Both the position numbers and the translations under genes were made by a program. The notes beneath the pieces are model-generated. The model was not told the origin of the DNA, searched no databases, and was given only the letters and a program-made list of their open reading frames with translations. 64,000 bases of DNA, taken from positions 1,427,001 to 1,491,000 of the forward strand of contig NZ_CP015637.1 in assembly GCF_001708445.1 (NCBI RefSeq), given 5' to 3'. Shown here in pieces: positions 45,060-55,391 of this stretch (position 1 is the first letter of the stretch; each line of letters opens with the position of its first letter). The stretch comes from Pseudomonas fluorescens (lineage in GTDB: Bacteria; Pseudomonadota; Gammaproteobacteria; Pseudomonadales; Pseudomonadaceae).

Positions 45060-47237
45060 CTAGCCCGTCTTGCCGGTATGGTTATTCAGCGAGATCACCT
45101 TGGTCTTGCCGATCCGGTGACGGTAGATCTCACGCAAATACTTGATCGCCTTCTTCACGCAATCCCGTGACAGGCGAATGTCATTGATCGAGACAAACTT
45201 GTCTTTGTCATTGATCAGCTCCCGGTACTTCTTCTCGTACATCGGCTTGATCGCGTACCAGTTGGTATCGAGGATCTTCGCCGGGTTTTCAAACTCGTTG
45301 AGCAGTTGATCGATCCGGTCTTCGTCGAAATCCTCGTGGATGATGAAGTCCAGGATCGAGTTGTCCAGCGTGTCATCGAAACGGTACGGGTTACGCGCAA
45401 AGCAGCGTTTGATAAACGCCACGATCAGCGTCAGGAAGTCATCCGACAGGCACGGGCTCTTGGCGATCAGGGTGGTCAGCGACAGGTTCGCCGAGGCGCC
45501 GATTACCAGTGCGTAGCGTTTCAGGGTGGTGTTGGGGAACAGGCTGTTGAGGTGGGTCTTGAGCCGGTTCAGGTCCATGTAGGACAGCTTGTAGTCCTTG
45601 GGCAGCGAGACGATGGACACCACCGACGAGCAGTTCTTGAAGAAGTGCAGGTCATGCAGCGCCGCCGCGTCGTAGCCGGAGTTCTTGTACTGCTCCAAGG
45701 AGGCCTTGTAGCGCTTGGACTCGATCGGCAGCAGGCTGATGCCTTCGATGGCCTGGGTGACCTTGTTGAAGTGCGGCAGGTCGATCGAGCGGAAGAACAG
45801 GTCGTCGATGTTCAGGCGCTGCGGCTCTTTTTCGAAGACCTTGAACTTGTCATTCGACGGCGCCGGCGTTTCCGGGACCACCGATTCGGCGTAGGCAATC
45901 GCCACCGGCCCGGCCAGGCTCATGAACAGGTCGTTGGCGTCGAGGCGGATAGTCTCGCCAATGTCGATGCCGGCACGACGGAAGTAGTTCTGGTCGTAGT
46001 CGGTGGTCACCGCCTGGGCGGTCAGGATGTTGAAGATCTGCTGGGAGATGTACTGGTTGGCGTGTTTTTCCATGGCATTGACGTCAATGTTCTGGATATT
46101 GCCGTCGTCGCTCTCTTCAGCGTAACGCATGATGTCGTTGGAGATCAGCATCATCGCGTTCCAAGGGCGAATACGCCCCTTCACACTGGCTTCGCTGCTG
46201 TCTTCATTGTCGAAGTTGTATGAGAAGTCCCATTCTTCCGACAGGTACTTGCACAGCAGTCGCCCAGCGTTGATATGCAGCGCCTCGGACATTTCGCTGC
46301 GGTGGTCGGAAATATTCGGCAGCACACAGATGCCGCTGGTGAAGATCGGCTCGAAGACAAAGGCGTGGCCGCTCTTGCTGTCGTGTTCGTCGGCAGGCTT
46401 GGTGTCGAACGTCTTGTTCATGTACGAGTGTTGCTGGGCCAGGCCGAATTCGGACGCCATGCCCGAGCCGGTACCGCCGCCGGCACTGAAGATCGAGAAG
46501 TACAGGCGCGATTGGTTGGCCTTGATGCCACAGGAGTCGATGAGGTACGAGTGGATCATCTTCCAATCGGGGCTGGAAAAGCGCTGGGTGTCTTTATTAA
46601 GGATGATCTTGGCCAGGTATTGGCCAAGGATCGGCGCGTTACCGGCGCCACCGGCATGGACTTCCGAGAGGTCCATGATTTTCATCTTGCTGTAGTCGCG
46701 CAGAAAGCCGCTTTTCTCGCCCTTGCGTGAGAAACGGATGCGCCCGGCGATGTCCTTGTCCAAGTCACCCAGCATCACCAGCGGCTCCACCAGGAACACG
46801 GGTTTGCTGGCCTTGCCGCCGCCCAGGCGCAGGTTGTTGCGGATCCATTGGGCCGGGCTGTAGCCCTTGTCGAGGGTTTTATCTTCGGTACTGAATTCGT
46901 TCAGGTAGAACTTGCGCGCGTTGTACACCAGTTCCGCCACGTCCAATGCGATGTTCGAACCGCAGCGGCCCAGGCCGATCAGGCACACCGACGGGAATTC
47001 CTGCTCGCTGTGTGGCTCGCCGTCGCCTTCCAGGTGGGGTGGCCGCGGGAACACCATGTCGCGCAGGCCATCGAGGTTATCGAGGATGCGGTCGGTATTG
47101 GTTTCGGTGAAGTACAAGTATTGCTGGGCGGCCAGCGGGCGGGCGCTGCTCAATGACTTTGAGCCTGGGTTTTTTTCCGCAGGGGCTGTCGGCAACACGT
47201 CGGAGACCACGGTGGCAGGGTTATTTTTAGAAGTCAT
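45060..47237 (-). CDS. Tubulin/FtsZ-like GTPase, orphan
   Basis: This 725-residue protein of the tubulin/FtsZ superfamily is much longer than FtsZ (about 390). Residues 84-97 (VCLIGLGRCGSNIA) match the FtsZ nucleotide-binding start. SAGGGTGSG at 251-259 is the tubulin signature (T4) loop. LISND at 364-368 resembles the FtsZ IPND ribose-contact segment. LDANDLFMSLAG at 432-443 aligns with the T7 catalytic loop LDFADV and keeps both Asp. About 270 residues with no recognised domain follow. The gene stands alone between a REP element and mucR. Its role is unknown. Confidence 0.82.
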   Translation of the reverse strand: MTSKNNPATVVSDVLPTAPAEKNPGSKSLSSARPLAAQQYLYFTETNTDRILDNLDGLRDMVFPRPPHLEGDGEPHSEQEFPSVCLIGLGRCGSNIALDVAELVYNARKFYLNEFSTEDKTLDKGYSPAQWIRNNLRLGGGKASKPVFLVEPLVMLGDLDKDIAGRIRFSRKGEKSGFLRDYSKMKIMDLSEVHAGGAGNAPILGQYLAKIILNKDTQRFSSPDWKMIHSYLIDSCGIKANQSRLYFSIFSAGGGTGSGMASEFGLAQQHSYMNKTFDTKPADEHDSKSGHAFVFEPIFTSGICVLPNISDHRSEMSEALHINAGRLLCKYLSEEWDFSYNFDNEDSSEASVKGRIRPWNAMMLISNDIMRYAEESDDGNIQNIDVNAMEKHANQYISQQIFNILTAQAVTTDYDQNYFRRAGIDIGETIRLDANDLFMSLAGPVAIAYAESVVPETPAPSNDKFKVFEKEPQRLNIDDLFFRSIDLPHFNKVTQAIEGISLLPIESKRYKASLEQYKNSGYDAAALHDLHFFKNCSSVVSIVSLPKDYKLSYMDLNRLKTHLNSLFPNTTLKRYALVIGASANLSLTTLIAKSPCLSDDFLTLIVAFIKRCFARNPYRFDDTLDNSILDFIIHEDFDEDRIDQLLNEFENPAKILDTNWYAIKPMYEKKYRELINDKDKFVSINDIRLSRDCVKKAIKYLREIYRHRIGKTKVISLNNHTGKTG

Positions 47238-47441
47238 TGGGCGCCATGTACCTGGACGGACGGCTGAAAAATATCAAATAGCCATCAATGAATGAGAGTT
47301 CGCGACTTTGCAGTGCGTCCTTATCCGGTGTAGTCGGGTTTAACCCTAGTTTTTTAAGGGAAATCCTGGCCGGACTCTGATTAATCGGCCGTTTGTCGGC
47401 GTTCTTTAGGTAAGTGATGGCGAATTGCCAAAGAATCGGCG

Positions 47442-49721
47442 TCATCGGATTGGCCTGATGACCGAGGTGGAGCCGGTACGAGCGGTGGCGGGATCCTTCG
47501 GCGATGGCGTGTCCTTGGCGCCGGCCACACTGAAGGGGGAGAGCGGAGTGCGCCTGTGGATACCTTGGATGACCCCGATGATATCGCGGGCAGGCACCGC
47601 CGGACTCAGCAGGTAGCCTTGGATGAAGTCACAGCCATGCTTGAGCAGCAGTTCGAATTGCGCCTGGGTTTCCACCCCTTCGGTCACGACCTGCAGGTGC
47701 AGGGTGTGGGCCATGCCGATAATGGCCTGGACGATTTCGATATCGGCGTTGGACTTGGGGATGTCCTGGATGAACGAGCGGTCAATCTTCAAGGTGTTGA
47801 GCGGCAGGCGCTTGAGATAGGCGAGGGAAGAATAGCCGGTGCCGAAGTCATCGATGGCCAGGGACACACCCAGGGAGCGGATCTGTCGCAACAGTGCCAG
47901 GGTGCTGCTGATATTGCCCATCAATGCATTTTCGGTGACTTCCAGTTCCAGGCGGTTGGCGGCGATCCCGCTGAACCGCAGGGCATCTTCGATTTCATCG
48001 GCCAGCTCATCACGTGTCAGGTTCAAGGCTGAGCAGTTCACGGCCATGGTCAGCTCGGCGTAACCCTTGTCCGACAACAGGCTCAAGTCGTGGCAGGCCT
48101 GGCGCAGTACCCAGTGGTCCAGTTCGGCAATCAGCCCGTTGCTTTCGGCAATGCCGATAAAGCGCTCGGGTGTCAGCAAACCGTGTTGTGGGTGCTGCCA
48201 GCGTACCAAGGCTTCCAGGCGGGTGACCTTGCCCCGTTTCATGTCGAAAATCGGTTGGTAGAACAGCACCAGTTCGTTGCGGGCACGCAGGGCAGCGCGC
48301 AACTGTTCTTCCAGTTGCAGTTCGAGGAAGGCGCGGGTCTTCAGGTTGGAGCTGAAGAAGTTCAGGCTGTTACGGCCTGAATCCTTGGATTGGTACAGCG
48401 CCAGGTCGGCGGTTTTCAGCAGTTCTTCGCAGGTCAGTCCGTCGTCGGGAAACAGGCTGATACCGATGCTGGTGGTCATCACCATGCGCCTGCCGGCGAG
48501 TTCGACGGGCTCTTTCATTTTTTGCATGATGCGCTGGGCCAAATGCTGCGCTTCGTCGCGGTGGTGGATGTTGATGAGGATGCAGAACTCATCGCCGCCA
48601 AACCGCGCGACCACATCGGCGTGGCTGCGCACCGAGCTCTTGATATGCCCGGCCAGTACGCTGAGCAACTGGTCGCCCGCGTCATGCCCGAGGCTGTCAT
48701 TGATGCGCTTGAAATGGTCGATATCGAGGAAAATTACCGCCAACATGCCGTCGTGAGCGGTTTTTTCCGCGAGTTTCTCCGCGAAAATCTGATTGAAGCC
48801 GCGGCGATTGAGCAGGCTGGTCAGCGCATCGTAATGGGCCACCTGTTGCAGCGAGGCGCGGGCCTGGTCCAGTTCGTCGAGCAGGGCGTTGACCCGGCGC
48901 AGGTCACGTTCCTTGTGTTGCAACTTCTTGTCCGCCAGGGCCGCGCTGATGCTGCTACCAATCACCAGCAGTGTGATCACCGCCACTGACAAGCCCAATT
49001 GGATGGGGTTATTGTCCAGCGGCAACGAAAGGTCGGCCCCGGCGGGTACCAGCATTTGCATGGCCGCCATGCCGGTGAAATGCATGCTCAGGATACCGGT
49101 GCCCAGCATCAGGCTGGCGGCGTATTTGAGCAGTTGATGGAAGGTGCCCATGCCATTGCGCAGGCAGATCGACAGCAGCAACGCCGCGAGGCTCGCGGCA
49201 ATGGCGATCCCTACCGAAGCCATGAACAGTCCCGGTTTGAAGTACAACTTGGCCTCGGAATCCATGGCCGACATGCCCACGTAGTGCATCAGCGCGATGC
49301 CCAGGCCCATCCAGACCGATGCCAGCAGGTACTGGTGAAGGCGCAGTTGCGCGTGACTGAGGGTTTGCATGGCGAACAGCGAGGCGATCAGGGCGATCAC
49401 CAACGAGGCGAACGTCATGATCAGTTCGTAATGAATGGCAATGGGCGCCTGGAACGCCAGCATGCTGATGTAATGGGTAGACCAGATACCGCCCGCCAGG
49501 CAACCCGCGCCCAGCCAGCGCCAGTGGCGGCGGGCGGTGGGGTCTTCGACATGGCTGACACGTTCTGCCATGTCCAAGGTGCCGAAACCGGCCGCACAGG
49601 CGACCAGGTAGGCCAACAGCACCAGAAAGGGGTTATGGCTGCAATTGAGTAGTAGGTGCCCGTTCCCTGGAAGATCGATAAAAAAGTGCAGACCCAGCCA
49701 TTCCATAGCGTGTCCCGTCAT
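47442..49721 (-). CDS. mucR: MucR-type MHYT-GGDEF-EAL cyclic-di-GMP enzyme
   Basis: This 759-residue membrane protein starts with a seven-helix MHYT sensor (THYISML, LMHYVGMSAM and MHFTGMAAM are the repeated metal-binding motifs). A GGDEF domain follows with intact RFGGDEFCI, then an EAL domain with RLEALVRWQ and the DFGTGYSSL loop, so both synthesis and breakdown of c-di-GMP are possible. MucR of P. aeruginosa has this architecture and promotes alginate production. The start at 49721 is not strongly supported; MEWLGL at 49706 is an alternative. Confidence 0.92.
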   Translation of the reverse strand: MTGHAMEWLGLHFFIDLPGNGHLLLNCSHNPFLVLLAYLVACAAGFGTLDMAERVSHVEDPTARRHWRWLGAGCLAGGIWSTHYISMLAFQAPIAIHYELIMTFASLVIALIASLFAMQTLSHAQLRLHQYLLASVWMGLGIALMHYVGMSAMDSEAKLYFKPGLFMASVGIAIAASLAALLLSICLRNGMGTFHQLLKYAASLMLGTGILSMHFTGMAAMQMLVPAGADLSLPLDNNPIQLGLSVAVITLLVIGSSISAALADKKLQHKERDLRRVNALLDELDQARASLQQVAHYDALTSLLNRRGFNQIFAEKLAEKTAHDGMLAVIFLDIDHFKRINDSLGHDAGDQLLSVLAGHIKSSVRSHADVVARFGGDEFCILINIHHRDEAQHLAQRIMQKMKEPVELAGRRMVMTTSIGISLFPDDGLTCEELLKTADLALYQSKDSGRNSLNFFSSNLKTRAFLELQLEEQLRAALRARNELVLFYQPIFDMKRGKVTRLEALVRWQHPQHGLLTPERFIGIAESNGLIAELDHWVLRQACHDLSLLSDKGYAELTMAVNCSALNLTRDELADEIEDALRFSGIAANRLELEVTENALMGNISSTLALLRQIRSLGVSLAIDDFGTGYSSLAYLKRLPLNTLKIDRSFIQDIPKSNADIEIVQAIIGMAHTLHLQVVTEGVETQAQFELLLKHGCDFIQGYLLSPAVPARDIIGVIQGIHRRTPLSPFSVAGAKDTPSPKDPATARTGSTSVIRPIR

Positions 49722-49844
49722 AGCGTCTCGTCACTGCCTACGGCGATGACCTATGAGGTCGAGTATAGAAGCCTCGCGGAATTTGCCATCAATAATGGCA
49801 CTTTGCTTTGAATGATTTTGGCATGCCGTCCATAGCGTTTGATG

Positions 49845-50222
49845 CTAAGCGCTGATGGGCAACTCCAGCTCGAAGGGCGGTGCCTCCAGTGGTGCCAGAC
49901 CAAACGCGGCGCGGGCGGCGTCGCAATCGAGGTTTTGCACGCCTTGGTTCCACGACGAATCGAACTCACGGCACACGCTGGAGCGCTGCTCGTAGATCGT
50001 GCAACGGGTGGCCTGGCCCACTTCGCCCTCAAGGCTGCAGCAGCGTGCGGGTTTCTGGTCGGTACCGATCATCGCCACGCGCGTGGGGTTGATCTGGACC
50101 ACCAGGTCATCGGGCACGGTGCCTCCTGACGAGGCGCACTCCCCCCAGAAGAAAGACACACGAAAGTGTGAACAACAGGCACCGCAATTCAGACACGGAC
50201 TGGCTTCGGACATGGGCGTCAT
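49845..50222 (-). CDS. YkgJ-family cysteine-cluster protein
   Basis: This 125-residue protein has the Cys pattern CLNCGACC near the N-terminus, then RCC, RCTIYEQRSSVCREF and LDCDAA. This is the YkgJ/UPF0153 zinc- or iron-chelating family of unknown function. An internal ATG at 50213 would give a 122-residue version. It lies between mucR and an oppositely oriented MFS gene. Confidence 0.9.
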   Translation of the reverse strand: MTPMSEASPCLNCGACCSHFRVSFFWGECASSGGTVPDDLVVQINPTRVAMIGTDQKPARCCSLEGEVGQATRCTIYEQRSSVCREFDSSWNQGVQNLDCDAARAAFGLAPLEAPPFELELPISA

Positions 50223-50466
50223 CGATTAGAAAGGGAAGTGGGGTTGTGACAGGAAGGCTCGCCATTCTAATCGTGCCGTGGCCATTGGGAAGAGGGGAGC
50301 GCGCTTATATTTTCCGTAGGGAAAGTCCCGTAGTTCCGGGTGAAATCATGCCCTATCAGCTTTACGAATCATTACAGACAACCGTGACGTGTCTGACTAT
50401 GTTGCAGGGACCTGAGCAGGATGCATCGGGCATCGCAGCTCTCATAACAATAAAAGAGACGGACCC

Positions 50467-51813
50467 ATGCAGAACTCGACCCAAGCGGAGAATGCCTGGC
50501 GCATTCTGTTCCTGCTGTTCCTCGCCAACCTGTTCAATTTCTTCGACCGCACCATTCCTGCGATCATCATCGAGCCGATCCGCATGGAATGGCACCTGAG
50601 CGACTTTCAGCTCGGCATCATCGGCACCGCCTTCACCATCGTCTACGCCATTGCCGGCCTGCCGCTCGGGCGCCTGGCCGACACCGGTTCACGCAGCAAA
50701 CTCATGGGCTGGGGCCTGTTCGCCTGGAGTGGGCTGACGGCGATCAATGGCATGGTCGGCAGTTTTTGGACCTTCCTGCTGGTGCGCATGGGCATCGGTA
50801 TCGGCGAAGCCAGTTATGCGCCGGCGGCCAACTCGCTGATTGGTGACCTGTTCCCGGCCCACCGCCGCGCACGGGCCATGGGGATCTTCATGCTGGGCCT
50901 GCCCTTGGGCCTGCTGCTGGCGTTCTTTACCATTGGCGCGATGGTCAAGGCGTTCGACAGTTGGCGTGCGCCGTTCTTTATCGCGGCGGTGCCGGGGCTG
51001 ATCCTGGCGGTGTTCATGTTCTATATCAAGGAGCCCAAGCGCGGCGCGGCAGAAACCGTGCAGGTCTCCCAGGAACGCGTCGACCGCCCGATCCGCCGCG
51101 TGTTGGCGGTGCCGACCTTCCTCTGGCTGGTGCTGGCCGGGCTGTGCTTCAACTTCGCCACCTATGCCTGTAACTCATTCCTGGTGCCGATGCTGCAGCG
51201 CTATTTCCTCATGCCATTGCAGGAAGCGGCCGTTGCCACAGGGGTGATTGTCGGCGTCACCGGCTTGGTGGGCCTGACCTTGGGCGGCTGGATTGCCGAC
51301 AAGATCCATCAGCGCATTGCCAATGGTCGCCTGCTGTTTGCCGCGTTCAGTTTGATCATCTCCACCGTCACCACCGCCTGGGCCTTGCATGCCGGGCGTA
51401 TTGAAATCGGTGTGTTCGTCGCACTGTTCAGCGTGGGCTGGCTGTTTGCCTACAACTTCTATACCTGCGTGTACACGGCGATCCAGGACGTGGTCGAACC
51501 GCGCCTGCGGGCCACGGCGATGGCGCTGTTTTTCGCTGGGTTGTACCTGCTGGGCGGCGGCATGGGGCCGATTGTGGTGGGGGGCTTGTCCGATCACTTT
51601 GCGCATTCGGCGATGTATGCGGCGGGGGCTGAGCAGATGACTGAGGCTTACAAAGCGGTGGGGTTGCATGACGCCATGTATCTGATCCCGGTGGCGCTGT
51701 TCCTGACCATGCTGTTTCTGTTCCAGGCCTCGCGCAGTTTTGTGCGCGATGCCAAGCGGATGAAGGAGGGGTTGGCGGCGGTGGAGGTGCCGGCTGCTGC
51801 TGCGACGGCGTGA
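50467..51813 (+). CDS. MFS transporter (Spinster-like group)
   Basis: This 448-residue major-facilitator protein has twelve predicted helices. The start NAWRILFLLFLANLFNFFDRTIPAIIIEPI and the loop GRLADTGSRSKLMGWGL are MFS signatures of the Spinster/hexuronate-type group, and GIGEASYAPAANSLIGDLFPAHRRARAMGIF is the motif of helix 4-5. The substrate cannot be read from the sequence. It is followed by a REPIN and a shared terminator. Confidence 0.88.
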   Translation: MQNSTQAENAWRILFLLFLANLFNFFDRTIPAIIIEPIRMEWHLSDFQLGIIGTAFTIVYAIAGLPLGRLADTGSRSKLMGWGLFAWSGLTAINGMVGSFWTFLLVRMGIGIGEASYAPAANSLIGDLFPAHRRARAMGIFMLGLPLGLLLAFFTIGAMVKAFDSWRAPFFIAAVPGLILAVFMFYIKEPKRGAAETVQVSQERVDRPIRRVLAVPTFLWLVLAGLCFNFATYACNSFLVPMLQRYFLMPLQEAAVATGVIVGVTGLVGLTLGGWIADKIHQRIANGRLLFAAFSLIISTVTTAWALHAGRIEIGVFVALFSVGWLFAYNFYTCVYTAIQDVVEPRLRATAMALFFAGLYLLGGGMGPIVVGGLSDHFAHSAMYAAGAEQMTEAYKAVGLHDAMYLIPVALFLTMLFLFQASRSFVRDAKRMKEGLAAVEVPAAAATA

Positions 51814-51828
51814 AACCGTGGTGACTCT

Positions 51829-51903
51829 ATCGGGGGCAAGCCCCCTCCCACATTGATCAGTCAACTCGGTCAACTGTGGGAGGGGGCTTGCCCCCGATGA
51901 GGC
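51829..51903. repeat. GI-type REPIN (two inverted REPs)
   Basis: ATCGGGGGCAAGCCCCCTCC (51829-51848) and its inverted partner GGAGGGGGCTTGCCCCCGAT (51880-51899) flank about 30 bases. This is a classic GI REPIN in the gap between the convergent MFS and rapA genes. Confidence 0.9.
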
Positions 51904-51933
51904 CCGCAAAGCCAAAGCTGTTCTCAAGTGAAT

Positions 51934-51963
51934 AAAAAAGGCCCGCATTGCGCGGGCCTTCTA
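51934..51963. terminator. Bidirectional terminator between the MFS gene and rapA
   Basis: AAAAAAGGCCCGC is followed by ATTGC and then GCGGGCCTTCT, giving a nine-pair stem with A/T tails on both sides. It serves the MFS gene on the plus strand and rapA on the minus strand. Confidence 0.85.
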
Positions 51964-51984
51964 TTTAGCAGGGCAGGGCAGCAA

Positions 51985-54831
51985 TCAACCTGCCACCAAC
52001 ACCCGAATCGCTTCCAGTCGCAGCGCCGCCTTGTCGAGCATGGCCAGGCCTTGTTCGCGTTGCTGGCGCAGGGCAACCAGTTCGCTGTCACGCACGGTCG
52101 GGTTGACCGCTTGCAACGCGGTCAGGCGCGCCAGTTCTTCGTCGGTGTCCGCTGCCAGGCGGCGCTTGGCCTCGGCCACACGCTCGGCGTGGCGCGGGGT
52201 GATTTTCTCTTCACCGGCATTGATGCGTGGTGTGAGTTGGTCGCGCTGGGCCTGGACGAACTTGTTGGCGCTGGCTCGTGGCACGCTTTCGAGCTGGTCG
52301 TTCAGGGTTTCGAACGAGACGCGACCGGACAGGTCATTGCCGTTGGCGTCCAGCAGGCAGCGCAGCGCGGCCGGTGGCAGGTAGCGGCCCAGTTGCAGCG
52401 AGCGCGGGGCAACCACTTCGCTGACGTAGAGCAGCTCCAGCAGTACGGTGCCCGGCTTGAGCGCCTTGTTCTTGATCAGCGCCACGGCGGTGTTGCCCAT
52501 GGAGCCGGACAGCACCAGGTCCATGCCGCCCTGCACCATCGGATGTTCCCAGGTGATGAATTGCATGTCTTCGCGTGACAGCGCCTGGTTGCGATCGTAG
52601 GTGATGGTCACGCCTTCGTCGTCGCCCAGGGGGAAGCTGGCGTCGAGCATTTTTTCGCTGGGCTTGAGGATCAGCGCGTTTTCCGAATGGTCTTCGCTGT
52701 CGATGCCGAACGCGTCGAACAGGGTTTCCATGTAGATCGGCAGGGCGAACTGGTCGTCTTGCTCAAGAATGGCCTCCACCAACGCATCGCCTTCACCCGC
52801 ACCGCCGGAGTTGAGCTCCAGCAAGCGGTCGCGGCCGGTATGCAGTTCCTGCTCCAGGCGCTCGCGTTCGGCACGGGCCTCGTCGACCAGGGATTGCCAT
52901 TCGCCATCGTCGGCGTTTTCCAGCAGCGGCAGCAGGCGCGGGCCGAACTGATGCTGCAAGGCGTTGCCGGTCGGGCAGGTGTTGAGGAAGGCGTTCAGTG
53001 CTTCGTGGTACCACTGGAACAGGCGCTCTTGCGGGCTGGTTTCCAGGTAGGGCACGTGCAACTCGATCACATGCTTCTGGCCGATCCGGTCCAGGCGGCC
53101 GATGCGCTGTTCGAGCAGGTCGGGGTGGGACGGCAGGTCGAACAGCACCAGGTGGTGGGAGAACTGGAAGTTGCGGCCTTCACTGCCGATCTCCGAGCAG
53201 ATCAGCACCTGGGCGCCAAACTCTTCATCGGCGAAGTAGGCGGCGGCACGGTCACGCTCGAGGATGTTCATGCCCTCGTGGAACACCGTGGCCGGGATGC
53301 CGGAGCGCACACGCAGGGCGTCTTCCAGGTCCATGGCGGTTTCGGCGTGGGCGCAGATCACCAGGACCTTGGTGCGCTTGAGCATTTTCAGTTGGTCGAT
53401 CAGCCACTCGACCCGTGGGTCGAAACGCCACCAGCGGTTTTCTTCCTCGACGTCCGGCTGCGACTGGAAGCTGACTTCCGGGTACAGCTCGGCGTGTTCG
53501 CCCAGTGGCAATTCGAGGTATTCGTCCGGGTTCGGCAGCGGGTAGGCGTGCAGCTTGCGCTCCGGGAAACCTTGTACGGCGGCGCGGGTGTTGCGGAACA
53601 ACACGCGACCGGTGCCGTGGCGGTCGAGCAACTCGCGCACCAGGCGCGCGCTGGCTTCGGTGTCGCCATCGTTGACGGCGGTCAGCAGCGCTTCGCCTTC
53701 ATTGCCGAGGAACCCCTGGATAGTCGTGTGCGCGGCCGGGGAGAGGCGGCCCTTGTCGAGCAGCTCCTGCACGGCTTCGGCCACCGGGCGATAGTTCTCG
53801 CTCTCGGCGCGGAAGGCCTGCAGGTCGTGGAAACGGTTCGGGTCGAGCAGGCGCAGGCGCGCGAAGTGGCTGTCCTGGCCCAGTTGTTCCGGGGTGGCGG
53901 TGAGCAGCAGCACACCGGGAATCACTTCGGCCAGTTGCTCGACCAGGCTGTATTCCGGGCTGGCCTTGTCTTCATGCCACACCAGGTGGTGGGCTTCGTC
54001 GACTACCAGCAGGTCCCAGCCGGCGGCGAACAGCGCGTCCTGGGCTTTCTCGTCGTCCACCAGCCACTCAAGGGCGACCAGGGCCAGTTGGGTGTCTTCG
54101 AACGGGTTGGCGGCATCGCTTTCGATAAAGCGTTCTTCGTCGAACAGCGCAACCTGCAGGTTGAAGCGGCGGCGCATTTCCACCAGCCACTGGTGCTGCA
54201 GGTTTTCCGGGACCAGGATCAGCACACGGTTGGCGCGGCCGGACAGCAGTTGGCGATGGATCACCAGGCCGGCTTCGATGGTCTTGCCCAGGCCCACTTC
54301 GTCGGCCAGCAGTACCCGCGGCGCGATACGGTCGGCGACTTCGCGGGCGATGTGCAATTGGTGGGCAATCGGCTGTGCACGTACGCCACCCAAGCCCCAC
54401 AGGGAGGATTGCAGCTGGCGGCTGGTGTGTTCCAGGGTGTGGTAGCGCAGCGAGAACCAGGCCAGTGGGTCGATCTGCCCGGCGAACAGGCGATCGCTGG
54501 CCAGACGGAACTGGATGAAGTTCGACAGCTGGGTCTCCGGCAGGGTGACCTGTTCGTTGTGCCCATTGAGGCCGTGGTAGACCAGCAGGCCGTCGACGTC
54601 GTCGACTTCTTGCACGGTCATTTTCCAGCCTTCGAAATGGGTGATGCTGTCGCCCGGCGAGAACCTCACGCGGGTGAGGGGCGCATTCCGTAGCGCATAC
54701 TGGCGCGTATCGCCAGTGGCCGGATAGAGCACGGTCAACAAGCGGCCGTCCTGTGCCAGAACGGTGCCTAACCCCAGCTCTGCTTCGCTGTCACTAATCC
54801 AGCGTTGCCCCGGTTGATACTGCTGCGCCAT
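51985..54831 (-). CDS. rapA: RNA polymerase-associated ATPase RapA
   Basis: This 948-residue SWI2/SNF2 protein binds core RNA polymerase and helps recycle it. Two Tudor-like N-terminal domains precede the ATPase core. Motif I is [17 protein letters not shown] near residue 178 and the DEAH box is [15 protein letters not shown]. Motifs V and VI include [22 protein letters not shown] and [12 protein letters not shown]. The length is close to the 968 residues of E. coli RapA. It appears monocistronic. Confidence 0.97.
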   Translation of the reverse strand: MAQQYQPGQRWISDSEAELGLGTVLAQDGRLLTVLYPATGDTRQYALRNAPLTRVRFSPGDSITHFEGWKMTVQEVDDVDGLLVYHGLNGHNEQVTLPETQLSNFIQFRLASDRLFAGQIDPLAWFSLRYHTLEHTSRQLQSSLWGLGGVRAQPIAHQLHIAREVADRIAPRVLLADEVGLGKTIEAGLVIHRQLLSGRANRVLILVPENLQHQWLVEMRRRFNLQVALFDEERFIESDAANPFEDTQLALVALEWLVDDEKAQDALFAAGWDLLVVDEAHHLVWHEDKASPEYSLVEQLAEVIPGVLLLTATPEQLGQDSHFARLRLLDPNRFHDLQAFRAESENYRPVAEAVQELLDKGRLSPAAHTTIQGFLGNEGEALLTAVNDGDTEASARLVRELLDRHGTGRVLFRNTRAAVQGFPERKLHAYPLPNPDEYLELPLGEHAELYPEVSFQSQPDVEEENRWWRFDPRVEWLIDQLKMLKRTKVLVICAHAETAMDLEDALRVRSGIPATVFHEGMNILERDRAAAYFADEEFGAQVLICSEIGSEGRNFQFSHHLVLFDLPSHPDLLEQRIGRLDRIGQKHVIELHVPYLETSPQERLFQWYHEALNAFLNTCPTGNALQHQFGPRLLPLLENADDGEWQSLVDEARAERERLEQELHTGRDRLLELNSGGAGEGDALVEAILEQDDQFALPIYMETLFDAFGIDSEDHSENALILKPSEKMLDASFPLGDDEGVTITYDRNQALSREDMQFITWEHPMVQGGMDLVLSGSMGNTAVALIKNKALKPGTVLLELLYVSEVVAPRSLQLGRYLPPAALRCLLDANGNDLSGRVSFETLNDQLESVPRASANKFVQAQRDQLTPRINAGEEKITPRHAERVAEAKRRLAADTDEELARLTALQAVNPTVRDSELVALRQQREQGLAMLDKAALRLEAIRVLVAG

Positions 54832-55049
54832 GCTGCCTGACTCCCGCCGTGAAAAAGCCGACTATCTTAACGGAACAAGGCCCTCATCCAAAGGACTCTG
54901 ACAAAAACTACTGCGTTTGCACGGTGGTCCGCTGCTGAATCGACGGGTGGCGGGCACTTGCGAGTGTCGACTGGGTCACAGGTTGGCGTGCTTGAGCTCA
55001 AGTCGCCCTGCAACCCGCCGACAGCCTGTTGATCAGGAGAATAATCACT

Positions 55050-55391
55050 ATGCTGCCACCCATGCTGCCCGTCAGTGTTGTGCCGGTCACGTCACAACTC
55101 GACCCGGTGCGCCAGAAGCCGGACATCCCGCCCGTGGTGCCCGTGCAGGCGGGCTCGAACGAAAGCACCATCGACCTGAAAAAGGGCGATGCCGAGCAGT
55201 CGACCTTTTTGCTGCGCGAAGAACAGCGCCGCCAGCAAGAGCAGCAAAAGCGCCGGCGTGAAGCCGACGCGGACGCGGAGCAGCACCTGGCCATTCCTGG
55301 TGATGTGCTCAACGCCGACAACACCGTACCGGTGGTGCCGCTGATTGAAGACGCGCCGCGCCAGGGGCTGTGGGTGGACGTCGAGGTTTAA
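55050..55391 (+). CDS. Conserved Gln/Arg/Glu-rich small protein of unknown function
   Basis: This 113-residue protein has a Pro/Val-rich N-terminus and an acidic C-terminus. The middle helix FLLREEQRRQQEQQKRRREADADAEQ is probably a coiled coil. I recognise no domain or signal peptide. The start behind AGGAGA at 55035-55040 is well supported. Its stop overlaps that of the convergent aminotransferase gene by four bases. Confidence 0.75.
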   Translation: MLPPMLPVSVVPVTSQLDPVRQKPDIPPVVPVQAGSNESTIDLKKGDAEQSTFLLREEQRRQQEQQKRRREADADAEQHLAIPGDVLNADNTVPVVPLIEDAPRQGLWVDVEV

